This document shows, in pieces, positions 1 to 6,183 of a DNA stretch of 8,928 nucleotides (its first letter is position 1; each line of letters begins with the position of its first letter). Source of the DNA: Granulicella sp. (GTDB taxonomy: Bacteria; Acidobacteriota; Terriglobia; Terriglobales; Acidobacteriaceae); NCBI GenBank assembly GCA_003133205.1, contig PKWK01000136.1, positions 1-8,928 of the forward strand, in the 5' to 3' direction. The position numbers and the translations under genes were made by a program. Under the pieces are notes generated by a model that worked only from the letters and a program-made list of their open reading frames with translations, searched no databases and was not told the DNA's origin.

Positions 1-402
1 GAAGAGCGCGAGATGCTGAAGCTGTGTCTCGACCAGGGCATCGGCGTGCTGCCGTGGAGTCCGCTGGCGCGCGGGCGTCTGGCGCGGCCGTGGGATGCGG
101 AGACAACCAAGCGTTCGGAGTCGGACGGGTATGCGAAGAACCTGTACGCGAAGACGATGGAGGCGGACAAGCTCGTGGCGGACCGGCTGGGCGAGGTGGC
201 GGCGGCTCGCGGCGTTCCGATGGCACAGGTGGCGCTGGCGTGGCTGCTGAGCAAGCCGGCGATCACATCGCCGATCGTGGGCGCGACCAAGCTCCATCAT
301 TTGGAGGACGCGGTGGCGGCGGTCTCGCTGAAGCTGACGGCCGAGGAGGTGAAGGCGCTCGAAGAGCCGTATGTGCCTCACCCGGTGCTTGGGCTCAGTT
401 GA
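1..402 (+). CDS. aldo/keto reductase, C-terminal part (gene cut by window start)
   Basis: The frame is open from base 1 and ends at TGA 400-402, giving the last 133 residues of an NAD(P)H-dependent aldo/keto reductase. These soluble TIM-barrel enzymes reduce aldehydes and ketones; the substrate here cannot be told. The fragment begins EEREMLKLCLDQGIGVLPWS, a barrel strand and helix typical of the YajO / potassium-channel beta-subunit-like branch, followed by the conserved PLARGRL. Further on, SPIVGATKLHHLEDAV matches the C-terminal segment that binds the adenosine phosphate of the cofactor (usually P-x-x-G-x-...-L-x-x-N/D). The catalytic Asp/Tyr/Lys/His lie upstream, outside the window. An in-frame ATG at 13 is internal, not a start. 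The lipoprotein gene that follows has its own promoter and appears to be a separate unit. The family call is firm; the subfamily is inferred. Confidence 0.9.
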   Translation, partial: EEREMLKLCLDQGIGVLPWSPLARGRLARPWDAETTKRSESDGYAKNLYAKTMEADKLVADRLGEVAAARGVPMAQVALAWLLSKPAITSPIVGATKLHHLEDAVAAVSLKLTAEEVKALEEPYVPHPVLGLS

Positions 403-408
403 TCTTTG

Positions 409-436
409 TTGAATCGCAGCCATTTGGAGCTATACT
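409..436 (+). promoter_or_regulatory. sigma-70-type promoter of the lipoprotein gene
   Basis: A TTGAAT -35-like hexamer (409-414) and a TATACT -10 hexamer (431-436; one mismatch to TATAAT) are separated by 16 bp, in the 59-bp gap between the reductase stop and the lipoprotein start. Transcription would start near 443, leaving a leader of about 20 nt that contains AAGGAG at 451-456, five bases before the GTG start. Seen by eye, not scored. Confidence 0.5.
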
Positions 437-461
437 TCCGGTGTTTCCGAAAGGAGACGCC

Positions 462-890
462 GTGAGTTGCAGAGTTGCAGTAATCAAGCTCTTGTCGGGG
501 CTGTTTGTGTTGGGTGTTGCGGTCCCTTTGGCAGGCGGGTTGTTGGCTGGATGCGCGGTGACACCGACGGCTACAGTCAACAACTGCTCGTTGAAGGTGG
601 GCGTGCTCCCAACACCGGCTGTGGCCGACCATACGGCCGCGGCTCCAGGGGATCAGGTTGCGTTCAACGTGGGCTTCGTCGGCCCCTTCCCCCCGGGCTG
701 CGCGGTCCCAACGGTTGTATACAACCCGGCTAATTTCACATGGGTGTCGTCCGACCCGGTGAATGCGCCGATCAGTAATGCCGCCGCGACGGCTGGCGTG
801 GCCACTTGCGTGGGCGCGACCACGGTTCCGGTCACCATTTCGATCTCTCCGGCCGGAACGACCGCAACGGCCACGCTCACCTGCAAATGA
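462..890 (+). CDS. small secreted lipoprotein with an Ig-like (BIG2-like) domain
   Basis: A 142-aa protein starting at GTG 462, chosen because AAGGAG (451-456) lies five bases upstream and because the product then begins with a compact signal sequence. The open frame runs further upstream only as a shadow of the reductase gene. Residues 9-30 are hydrophobic after a short basic N-terminus and end in a lipobox, L28-A-G-C31, so signal peptidase II cleavage and lipidation of Cys31 are expected. The mature part, rich in Ala, Val, Thr and Pro, ends in a beta-rich segment (FTWVSSDPVNAPIS at 92-105, then GVATC and TATATLTC) resembling bacterial Ig-like group 2 repeats. Four further cysteines (42, 80, 116, 141) could make two disulfides in the periplasm or at the cell surface. 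No enzymatic motif is visible. It converges with the VWFA gene 45 bp downstream. The exact function is unknown; the lipoprotein call is good and the Ig fold is inferred. Confidence 0.75.
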   Translation: MSCRVAVIKLLSGLFVLGVAVPLAGGLLAGCAVTPTATVNNCSLKVGVLPTPAVADHTAAAPGDQVAFNVGFVGPFPPGCAVPTVVYNPANFTWVSSDPVNAPISNAAATAGVATCVGATTVPVTISISPAGTTATATLTCK

Positions 891-935
891 GCGGCCTGTA
901 CGGCGCGTTCAGCGGAATGCTGACTCGACGGCTGG

Positions 936-1967
936 CTACTGCTGGTCGGTGCTGGAGATGGCGTAGTAGCCTTTGCGCGTCTGGATCTTCAGGTTCTTGC
1001 CGCAGGCGAGGTCGATCTTGCGGAAGGTGCCGTCGGCCTTCGCGTTGATGGGCGTGTAGCTGGCGAGGTACTGGGTGCGGAGCTCGTCCTGGATCTGGTT
1101 GAAGGCGTCTTCCAGCTTCTTGCCGCTGTTGCCCACGTTGATGACGCGGCCGCCGGTGTCCTTGGCAAGCTGCTGCATGTCGCGCGCGCCGGTGTCGGCG
1201 AGGTTGATGCCGAAGCCTCCGCTATAGAACTCGTGGTCGGCGATGAGGATGACGTAGACGATGGCGTTGGCCTTCTGCGCGGCCTCGGTCGCGGACTTCA
1301 GCGTCTCCTGCGAGCCCTGGTCGCCGCCGTCGGTGAGCATGACGAGGATCTTGCGGCCGGCTTCCATGCGCAGCTTGTCATTGGCGGCCAGGTAGACGGC
1401 GTCGTAGAGCAGCGTGCCGCGCGGATCGCCGTTGCCGGTGACGGAGCCTGTGCCGGCCCCGGTGTTGATGGTCGCTTTGTCCAGGGCGCGCTTGATCTCG
1501 CTGGCGCGGTTGGTGTAGTCGGCCAGCAGGTCGACATTGATGTCGAACGAGATGAGGAAGGCCTCGTCCTTGGGCGTGAGGACGTTGCGCAGGAAGGTCG
1601 CGCCGGACTGCTGCTCCAGCGGCAGGACGTTCATCTGGCTGCCGGAGGTGTCGAGCAGGATGCCGATGGTGAGCGGCAGGTTCTTCTCCTGGGTGAAGTT
1701 CTTGATGGTCTGCGGGACCTTGTCCTCGGCGAGCATGCAGTCGTTCTTGACCAGGTTGGTGATGAAGCCGTCCTTGTCGCGCGCGGAGAAGTAGAGGTTC
1801 ACCAGGTTGACGTTGACGTTCAGGGTCGGGGCGTCGGTGTCGTTCTGCGGCACGGCGGGCGCGCCGGTTGCCGGTGGCGGGCCGCCGGGCGAGGGCGCTT
1901 CCTGGGCGAAGGCCGCCGGGAGCAGAGTGAGCGAGAGCAGGGCTGCAACGAGGAAATCGGAGCGCAT
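936..1967 (-). CDS. secreted VWFA domain protein (VWFA-related Acidobacterial family)
   Basis: A 343-aa protein from ATG 1967-1965. A Sec signal peptide (residues 1-21) ends in AFA before Gln22, followed by a Pro/Ala-rich linker (22-45). A short beta domain (about 48-92) resembles the strand that precedes VWA domains in this family. The VWA domain (about 98-290) carries a complete-looking MIDAS metal site: D106-T-S-G-S110, Thr185 in GTLLYDA, and the Asp of LTDGGD (211-216). The C-terminus (296-336) has the family hallmark: Y-x-x-Y-x-P, an F-R-K-I strand, then R-K-G-Y-Y. Cys77 and Cys322, one in each flanking strand region, could form a disulfide. VWA domains bind protein ligands through a divalent cation; the partner and role are unknown, and these genes are abundant in Acidobacteria. 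No clear ribosome binding site precedes the ATG; a TAATAC hexamer only three bases upstream may mean a very short leader. It diverges from a paralogue at 2195. Confidence 0.9.
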   Translation of the reverse strand: MRSDFLVAALLSLTLLPAAFAQEAPSPGGPPPATGAPAVPQNDTDAPTLNVNVNLVNLYFSARDKDGFITNLVKNDCMLAEDKVPQTIKNFTQEKNLPLTIGILLDTSGSQMNVLPLEQQSGATFLRNVLTPKDEAFLISFDINVDLLADYTNRASEIKRALDKATINTGAGTGSVTGNGDPRGTLLYDAVYLAANDKLRMEAGRKILVMLTDGGDQGSQETLKSATEAAQKANAIVYVILIADHEFYSGGFGINLADTGARDMQQLAKDTGGRVINVGNSGKKLEDAFNQIQDELRTQYLASYTPINAKADGTFRKIDLACGKNLKIQTRKGYYAISSTDQQ

Positions 1968-1982
1968 ATCGTATTAGACGAC

Positions 1983-2018
1983 GAATAGACGGCCAAAAAG
2001 GAATAGACGGCCAAAAAG
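1983..2018. repeat. perfect 18-bp tandem duplication in the divergent VWFA promoter region
   Basis: Two identical head-to-tail 18-bp copies occupy 1983-2000 and 2001-2018 (unit GAATAGACGGCCAAAAAG on the plus strand). They lie 16 bp upstream of the start codon of the minus-strand VWFA gene, in the 227-bp region shared with the plus-strand VWFA gene. The unit contains an A5 tract and GGCC. The perfect identity suggests a recent duplication, for example by replication slippage. Since 18 bp is a little under two helical turns, it could double a regulator site or shift promoter spacing; that effect is inferred. Confidence 0.9.
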
Positions 2019-2194
2019 TTTGTTGGTGCGCGATTTTTCGTCGCGGATGCCCGTTTGCGGCGCTCGCGGCGGGTCGGAAGCCGTGACGCTGGCCCGTCTT
2101 CCGGCGTCTAACAGTAAATGGGCCGAGCCGCCGAGATGACGGGTTACGTGCGGCGCTGGTAGTCTCATAAGGGTACCGAACGGGGGTTTTCGAG

Positions 2195-3538
2195 TTGAAA
2201 ATTGGCGTATTGGCAGGATCTCTGGCGTTGGTGATGCTGGGCGCGCAGGCGCGGCCTCAGGCAGGGCAGAACGTCGCGCAGCAGGCAATTCCAGATGCTC
2301 CGAAGCCGCAGGCGACGCTGCCTAACTTGAATTCGGTGGCCCCGGGCAAGGGAACAACCTCAACCTCGAGCGGCGAAGCGCCATCGGCTAGCTCGACGGG
2401 CACTCAGCCGCCTGCCGCTCCCGTGATCACCACTCCCCCACCGCCCGAAGCGCTCACGCGGCCGGGCACTGACCTGAGCCCGGTCTATGAGCCGCTGGCA
2501 GGCCAGGGCGTCAACGTCAACACTACCCTGCACGTGGTGGTGAATTACGTCGATGTGGACTTTACCGTGAAGGACTCCAAGGGACGCCTGGTGCCGGGTC
2601 TGATGCTCCGCGATGTTCAGGTCTATGAGAACGGGGTGCAGCACCCGGTTAAGTTCTTCACCTCCGACGCGTATCCAATGTCTGTGGCGCTGGTGATCGA
2701 CCAGAGCATGACCAAGGACGGGATGGAGCGGGTGAACGCCGCCCTGGGCGCGCTGCCGGATGCGTTTACGCAATACGACGAGGTTGCGGTCTTTACCTAC
2801 AACAAGAGCCCGAAGATGATGACGGACTTCACCGGTGCGCAGAGCCCACGTCTCACGCAGACCATCGAGCGGTCGAAGGGAGCGGGGCGCGACACCTTGA
2901 TGGCGGGCAGCCTGAGTGGGCCGATGGCGCAGACCACCGTGATCAACGATCAGAACGTCGATCCGAACACAGCCGCGGTGCGGAATCATACCGGCATGTC
3001 GCTGGATGTTCCGAAAGAAATACATCCGCTGAACGACGCGATCCTGGCGGCAGCGACGTCTCTTAGCACCAAGCCGATCGGTCGCCGGCGTGTGATCTAC
3101 ATCATCTCGGACGGCAAGGAGTACGGGAGCGCGGCGAAGCAATCGCAGGTGATCAAATATCTGCAGACGAACCGGATCGAAGTTGACGGGTCGCTGGTGG
3201 GAGATACGGCTTTATGGGGTCTTGGCGTTATTGACCGCATGCACCTCCCGCTGATGATGCGGGACAACATTTTGCCGGCGTATGCGAAGGCGACCGGCGG
3301 AAACTTCGACTCCGAGTTCCGTACGGCGTCGATCGAGAAGAGCTTCACCAAGATCGCCGGAGAGGCGCGGTATCGCTACACGCTGGGCTACTACACGAAT
3401 GAGCCGTTCCTCGACGGCAAGTACCGCAAGCTCGAGGTCAAGGTGTTGCGACCCGACCTGACTGTAATTGCGAAGCCAGGCTACTGGCCATGGGCGATGG
3501 AAGTCAGGCCGGGGCCGCCAGCCTCGGCGACACCGTAG
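2195..3538 (+). CDS. secreted VWFA domain protein, divergent paralogue with altered MIDAS
   Basis: A 447-aa protein starting at TTG 2195. This rare start is preferred because it opens a good signal peptide (MKIGVLAGSLALVMLGAQA, cleavage after AQA at 17-19); the next in-frame ATG (2234) would cut into it. A G-rich run (2182-2186) is the only ribosome-binding candidate. Residues 20-105 are low-complexity Pro/Ser/Thr/Ala. A beta domain (112-155) has the family pattern VDFTVKD then RDVQVYENGVQHPVKFF. The VWA domain (about 162-390) carries D169-Q-S-M-T173, so the last MIDAS Ser is replaced by Thr, and ISDGKE (304-309) replaces the more usual TDGxD. An insert of about 50 residues (225-275) separates two core elements. 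The C-terminus (393-432) keeps the hallmark Y-x-L-G-Y-Y, G-K-Y-R-K-L-E-V and K-P-G-Y. A periplasmic or surface-exposed binding protein is likely; the ligand is unknown. It shares its upstream region with the VWFA gene at 936-1967 and ends 25 bp before the permease. Confidence 0.9.
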   Translation: MKIGVLAGSLALVMLGAQARPQAGQNVAQQAIPDAPKPQATLPNLNSVAPGKGTTSTSSGEAPSASSTGTQPPAAPVITTPPPPEALTRPGTDLSPVYEPLAGQGVNVNTTLHVVVNYVDVDFTVKDSKGRLVPGLMLRDVQVYENGVQHPVKFFTSDAYPMSVALVIDQSMTKDGMERVNAALGALPDAFTQYDEVAVFTYNKSPKMMTDFTGAQSPRLTQTIERSKGAGRDTLMAGSLSGPMAQTTVINDQNVDPNTAAVRNHTGMSLDVPKEIHPLNDAILAAATSLSTKPIGRRRVIYIISDGKEYGSAAKQSQVIKYLQTNRIEVDGSLVGDTALWGLGVIDRMHLPLMMRDNILPAYAKATGGNFDSEFRTASIEKSFTKIAGEARYRYTLGYYTNEPFLDGKYRKLEVKVLRPDLTVIAKPGYWPWAMEVRPGPPASATP

Positions 3539-3563
3539 ACTGCCGCAACGATGATTGGATGCG

Positions 3564-4469
3564 ATGAATAGTCTGCTGCGCGGCAACGCGCTCTTCGCGC
3601 TGGCTGCGGCGGCGCTGTGGGGCGGCGGCGACTTCTCCGGAGGCATGGGCGTCAAGGCCGCGGGCGGCAGTGTTCGCGCTGCGTTGCGCGTGGTGCTGTT
3701 GAGCCACATTACAAGCTTCGTCGTGCTGGTTGTGATCGCGCGGCTGCGGGGCGATGTGTTTCCGCAGGGCGCGCTGCTGGCGTGGGGCGTCGCGGCCGGA
3801 GTGTTCGGCGGCGGGGCGCTGACGTGCTTCTACATTGCGCTGTCGCGGGGCGCGATGGGCGCTTCGGCGGCGCTGAGCGGGCTTCTGGCGGCAGCGATTC
3901 CTGCGGCCCTGACGTTGTGGCAGGACGGATCGCCGGGCGTGCTCCCGCTGCTCGGCTTCGCCGTGGCGGGGGCGGCGATCTGGCTGATCGCGGCTGGGCC
4001 AGCGCAGTCTCCGGAGGATCTTCAGTCAACCCAGGGCGCGCAGCGAAGCACGCTGATCCTTGCGATGATCGCGGGCGTGGGCTTCGGCTTCTACTTTGTG
4101 GCGTTGAAGATGGCCGGTCCCGCGGGTGTCATCTGGCCAATGGCGACAGCGAGAATCGGCAGCCTCGTGGTCTGCTCGGTCATGTTGCTCGGTCTGTGGT
4201 TTCGACCGAAGGGCGTTGCGGCGCCGGTTCGGCTCGGCCGCAAGGCGGTGGGCTGGGCGCTGGCGACGGCGCTGCTCGACACGTCTGGGAATCTGCTGTT
4301 TCTGGCGGCGACGCGCGCGGGTCGGCTGGACGTTGCGGCGGTGCTGGCCTCGCTGTATCCGGCGTCGACGATTCTGCTGGCGGCGCTCGCGCTGGGCGAA
4401 TTGCCCACTCGGCGGCAGGCGCTGGGAATGGTTACGGCGGTGGTTGCCGTCGCGCTGATTGCTTTGTAG
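3564..4469 (+). CDS. EamA/DMT-superfamily permease
   Basis: A 301-aa integral membrane protein, very rich in Ala, Gly, Leu and Val, with about ten hydrophobic segments arranged as two EamA repeats (about 8-144 and 165-300). The first repeat opens with the typical LAAAALWGGGDFSGG (12-26). The second ends with the EamA signature region SLYPASTILLAALALGELPT (263-282) followed by RRQALG. A loop with charged residues (147-161) links the halves. ATG 3564 is chosen; a TTG at 3555 would add three residues, and neither has a clear ribosome binding site. DMT proteins export or exchange small metabolites such as amino acids; the substrate cannot be deduced here. It lies 25 bp after the VWFA gene in the same direction, so co-transcription is likely, although no functional link is known. 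Confidence 0.88.
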   Translation: MNSLLRGNALFALAAAALWGGGDFSGGMGVKAAGGSVRAALRVVLLSHITSFVVLVVIARLRGDVFPQGALLAWGVAAGVFGGGALTCFYIALSRGAMGASAALSGLLAAAIPAALTLWQDGSPGVLPLLGFAVAGAAIWLIAAGPAQSPEDLQSTQGAQRSTLILAMIAGVGFGFYFVALKMAGPAGVIWPMATARIGSLVVCSVMLLGLWFRPKGVAAPVRLGRKAVGWALATALLDTSGNLLFLAATRAGRLDVAAVLASLYPASTILLAALALGELPTRRQALGMVTAVVAVALIAL

Positions 4470-4562
4470 CTCGATCCGGGAGGTGCGGAAAAAGCCACCG
4501 TATTTGCCTTTCGGAGTAGCAGCGGGCTTCTTAGGATGCGGAAAAACTTGTTTCTGAGATAG

Positions 4563-4649
4563 GCCGGGACTTTAGTCCCGGCATAACGGCTGCCAAGCAT
4601 TATGGGCTTTAGCCCCCGGGACATGCCCTTTGCGGCTATCGCTTTAGCC
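4563..4649. repeat. REP-like cluster of three TTTAG-centred hairpins
   Basis: Within the non-coding interval 4470-4832 there are three inverted repeats sharing a CTTTAG-like centre. The first, 4563-4582, has perfect 9-base arms GCCGGGACT and AGTCCCGGC around TT. The second, 4604-4615, has arms GGGCT and AGCCC around TT and is followed by CCCGGG (4615-4620). The third, 4634-4649, has arms GGCTA and TAGCC with a six-base loop. Serial palindromes of this kind resemble the dispersed REP-type elements of Acidobacteria genomes, which may be mobilised by REP-associated tyrosine transposases. Dispersal elsewhere in the genome cannot be seen from one window. The segment before it (4470-4562) repeats the decamer TGCGGAAAAA at 4485-4494 and 4537-4546, possibly part of the element. 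A 64-codon open frame across the cluster is not believed to be a gene. Confidence 0.65.
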
Positions 4650-4701
4650 TTGGGCCCTCTCCGCGTCGCGGCGACTCAAAATCATGGAGAGCACAAGCAA
4701 T

Positions 4702-4736
4702 CTCTGTGTTCTCTTTCTTGCTCTGTGGTCTCTGTG
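4702..4736. repeat. degenerate CTCTGTG direct repeats
   Basis: CTCTGTG occurs at 4702-4708, 4721-4727 and 4730-4736 within a pyrimidine/G-biased stretch after the REP-like hairpins. It does not look like coding sequence. Similar CTxTGTG-rich intergenic stretches occur in several soil bacteria; whether it belongs to the same dispersed element as the hairpins upstream is unknown. Confidence 0.5.
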
Positions 4737-4775
4737 ATTCGCTTCGCGGCCATGAGGAGTAATCGTGCGGCGCGG

Positions 4776-4810
4776 AAAACGGGACGGGCCGGATGAATTC
4801 ACGGCCGTCC
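4776..4810 (-). terminator. probable intrinsic terminator of tatA
   Basis: Read on the minus strand, 22 bases after the tatA stop, GGACGG pairs with CCGTCC (plus-strand 4805-4810 and 4782-4787). A further CCG/CGG pairing lies inside, with one bulged base (4788), around a loop containing TGAATTCA. A short T4 run (plus-strand AAAA 4776-4779) follows two bases after the stem. The T-tract is short, so termination may be partial. Confidence 0.55.
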
Positions 4811-4832
4811 GAAAGCGGTGGGCAGTGCTGGG

Positions 4833-5129
4833 TTACTTGATGACGACTTCGTTCTCGCGCGCGGCCTTCATCTCAGCGGCAACCTTGGCTTCGGCAGCGA
4901 TCTTGGCTTCGGCTGCTGCCTTTGCTTCCTGGTACGCCTTGGCTTCGAGCTCTTCCTTCTTCTTCTGGTCCGCCGCGTCGTCGTCGCCGAAGCCCTTCAC
5001 GCCTTCTTTGAAGCCGCGCAGACCTTCGCCCAGCCCTTTGCCGAGTTCCGGCAGTTTCTTGCCGCCGAAGAGCACGAGCACGATGATGCCCAGAACGAGA
5101 AGATGCATCGGTTGGAATAGATCGCCCAT
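4833..5129 (-). CDS. tatA: twin-arginine translocase subunit TatA/TatE
   Basis: A 98-aa protein from ATG 5129-5127, with AAGGAG (5138-5143 on the minus strand) eight bases upstream; longer in-frame extensions are shadows of the divergent gene. It has the TatA plan: a short N-terminus, one membrane helix (about 8-21, MHLLVLGIIVLVLF), the hinge FGGKKLPELGKGLGEGLRGFK (21-41; the F-G-G-K-K-L-P-E-L core is diagnostic), then an amphipathic helix and a charged tail. TatA oligomers form the size-adjustable path by which TatC-containing complexes move folded proteins with RR signal peptides across the inner membrane. The tail (56-92) is unusually regular, with EAK/AAA repeats such as AEAKIAAEAKVAAE that suggest a long continuous helix. 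tatC is not in the window, so the gene stands alone here. TatB is a possible alternative, but the length and hinge favour TatA. An AATAAT (minus strand, 5181-5186) may be its -10 element. Confidence 0.92.
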   Translation of the reverse strand: MGDLFQPMHLLVLGIIVLVLFGGKKLPELGKGLGEGLRGFKEGVKGFGDDDAADQKKKEELEAKAYQEAKAAAEAKIAAEAKVAAEMKAARENEVVIK

Positions 5130-5264
5130 AGTAAGGTCTCCTTGCAGGATTGGGCGTGCGGAAAACACCCGGCTGCAAAGATTATTGTCGCACAAGTCAC
5201 GCCGGTTTATGGGGCGTTTCGGCCATCGCGGGTCCGCCGGCGCGGGTTGGCTTCGCAAACCCTC

Positions 5265-5270
5265 TACACT
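5265..5270 (+). promoter_or_regulatory. possible -10 element for a leaderless acyltransferase mRNA
   Basis: TACACT lies six bases before the GTG chosen as the acyltransferase start, so transcription could begin at or next to the start codon. No Shine-Dalgarno sequence is seen there. The -35 region is not convincing, so this is a weak call. Confidence 0.3.
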
Positions 5271-5276
5271 AGTTCG

Positions 5277-5978
5277 GTGCCCTTCGATACCACGCTGAAG
5301 TTGCGACCCTCCCAACGCGTCGTCCTTACTGTTGTCCCACCACTTGCCGCGCTGGTGATCCGGCTGCTCGGCCTGACGCTGCGCTACGAAGACCGCGCCG
5401 AACCGGGCGTGACGCCCGGCTACGCGATTCCAGGGCCCACGGTCTTCGCCTTCTGGCACCGCTCGCTGCTGGCGTGTGCGCACCGCTTTCGCAATCTGGA
5501 CATTGCCATCCTGATCAGCGGCAGCTTCGACGGCGAACTGATCGCGCGCACGGTGGAGCTGTTGGGCTTCCGGGCGATTCGCGGGTCCAGTTCGCGCGGT
5601 GGAGCGGCGGGCCTGCGCAACATGCAGCTTGCTTATGCCGCCGGCCACCCCTGCGCCTTCACCGCGGACGGCCCGCTCGGTCCGGTTTTCGTCGCCAAAC
5701 CCGGCGCCGCCCAACTCGCCAACGCCGTGGGCGCGAGGCCAGCCGCGAGTTTGTCAACGATCGCGGAGCCGACCGGAACCTGGGTGGGCTGCTTTTACGC
5801 CCTGCCCGACCGCGCGTGGGAGCTTCGTTCGTGGGACCGCTTCCTGATCCCCAAGCCGTTCTCGCGGGTGGTGCTCACGTGGCCCGCGCATATCCCCGCC
5901 GGCGAAGTGACTACGGCTAGTGTGCAGGCTGCGCTCGACCGGGCGGTGCAAATGGCCGCCGAGCCGGCCGCCCACTAG
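5277..5978 (+). CDS. lysophospholipid acyltransferase family protein (DUF374-like)
   Basis: A 233-aa protein taken from GTG 5277. TTG 5247 and TTG 5142 are in frame, but the extra residues look non-coding and the latter would overlap the tatA ribosome binding site. Family landmarks in order: a hydrophobic N-terminal segment (15-31) that may anchor it to the membrane, FAFWHRSLL (57-65), LISGSFDGELIAR (79-91), RGSSSRGG (102-109), AFTADGPLGP (127-136, usually TPDGPRGP) and SWDRFLIPKPFSR. These match DUF374 proteins, a branch of the lysophospholipid/glycerolipid acyltransferase superfamily that probably acylates a lipid or lipid A-like acceptor at the inner membrane. Acceptor and acyl donor are not known from sequence. 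His61 is the candidate catalytic base; the canonical H-x4-D motif is not preserved in its usual form. It diverges from tatA, from which it is separated by 147 bp, and no terminator is obvious after it. Confidence 0.85.
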   Translation: MPFDTTLKLRPSQRVVLTVVPPLAALVIRLLGLTLRYEDRAEPGVTPGYAIPGPTVFAFWHRSLLACAHRFRNLDIAILISGSFDGELIARTVELLGFRAIRGSSSRGGAAGLRNMQLAYAAGHPCAFTADGPLGPVFVAKPGAAQLANAVGARPAASLSTIAEPTGTWVGCFYALPDRAWELRSWDRFLIPKPFSRVVLTWPAHIPAGEVTTASVQAALDRAVQMAAEPAAH

Positions 5979-6061
5979 GATCGCTAGCCTCAAAAAATCT
6001 TGGGTAATAATATCGGGCAGAGTCGCAAGTAGCACAAAGGATGCAGTATGACCCGCTTTCC

Positions 6062-6090
6062 TTGACTTCGTAACCATGCTAATCTAGGCT
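6062..6090 (+). promoter_or_regulatory. promoter of the small-protein/DUF2335 operon
   Basis: TTGACT (6062-6067; five of six matches to the -35 consensus) is followed at 17-bp spacing by TAGGCT (6085-6090), a weak -10. A start near 6097 would give a leader of about 87 nt to the ATG at 6184. The 83 bases before it, after the acyltransferase stop, show nothing else that I recognise. Confidence 0.45.
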
Positions 6091-6111
6091 ACTTACAGCG
6101 TTGCACCCCGG

Positions 6112-6176
6112 AAGTTGCAGCTTCTGGGATGCTTTCTCCATCTAATGGAGTGGATGTTGTCAGCCGAAAGAGGCTG
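6112..6176 (+). promoter_or_regulatory. structured 5' leader with three successive hairpins
   Basis: Three inverted repeats occur in series in the leader. At 6112-6125, GAAGTTG/CAGCTTC is a near-palindrome with one mismatch. At 6136-6150, CTCCAT and ATGGAG pair perfectly around CTA. At 6161-6176, CAGCC and GGCTG pair perfectly around GAAAGA. The last hairpin holds AAGAGG (6168-6173), the only Shine-Dalgarno candidate for the ATG at 6184, partly in its loop and partly in its 3' arm. It could therefore reduce translation when folded. No known riboswitch class is recognised. Confidence 0.4.
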
Positions 6177-6183
6177 TATAAGT

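Noticed and set aside
713..726. Perfect 14-bp palindrome GGTTGTATACAACC
   Set aside because: Lies inside the lipoprotein coding sequence (T-V-V-Y-N-P); no partner site was found, so probably chance.
909..923. TCAGC/GCTGA hairpin between convergent genes as a bidirectional terminator
   Set aside because: Only five pairs and no T-tract on either side.
1233..1988. 251-codon plus-strand open frame opposite the first VWFA gene
   Set aside because: Low-complexity Val/Gly/Arg product, antisense to a clear VWFA gene; a product of GC-rich third positions.
2360..3142. 260-codon minus-strand open frame opposite the second VWFA gene
   Set aside because: Arg/His-rich shadow with no domain; the plus strand has the signal peptide and VWA motifs.
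3617..4519. 300-codon frame overlapping the DMT permease
   Set aside because: Arg/Gly-rich shadow in another frame of a clear membrane protein gene.
4602..4796. 64-codon open frame in the tatA-permease gap
   Set aside because: It translates the REP-like palindromes and the CTCTGTG repeat; no ribosome binding site or family.
5130..5714. N-terminal extension of tatA to 293 codons
   Set aside because: The TatA N-terminus and a strong Shine-Dalgarno sit at ATG 5129; the extension is antisense to the acyltransferase.
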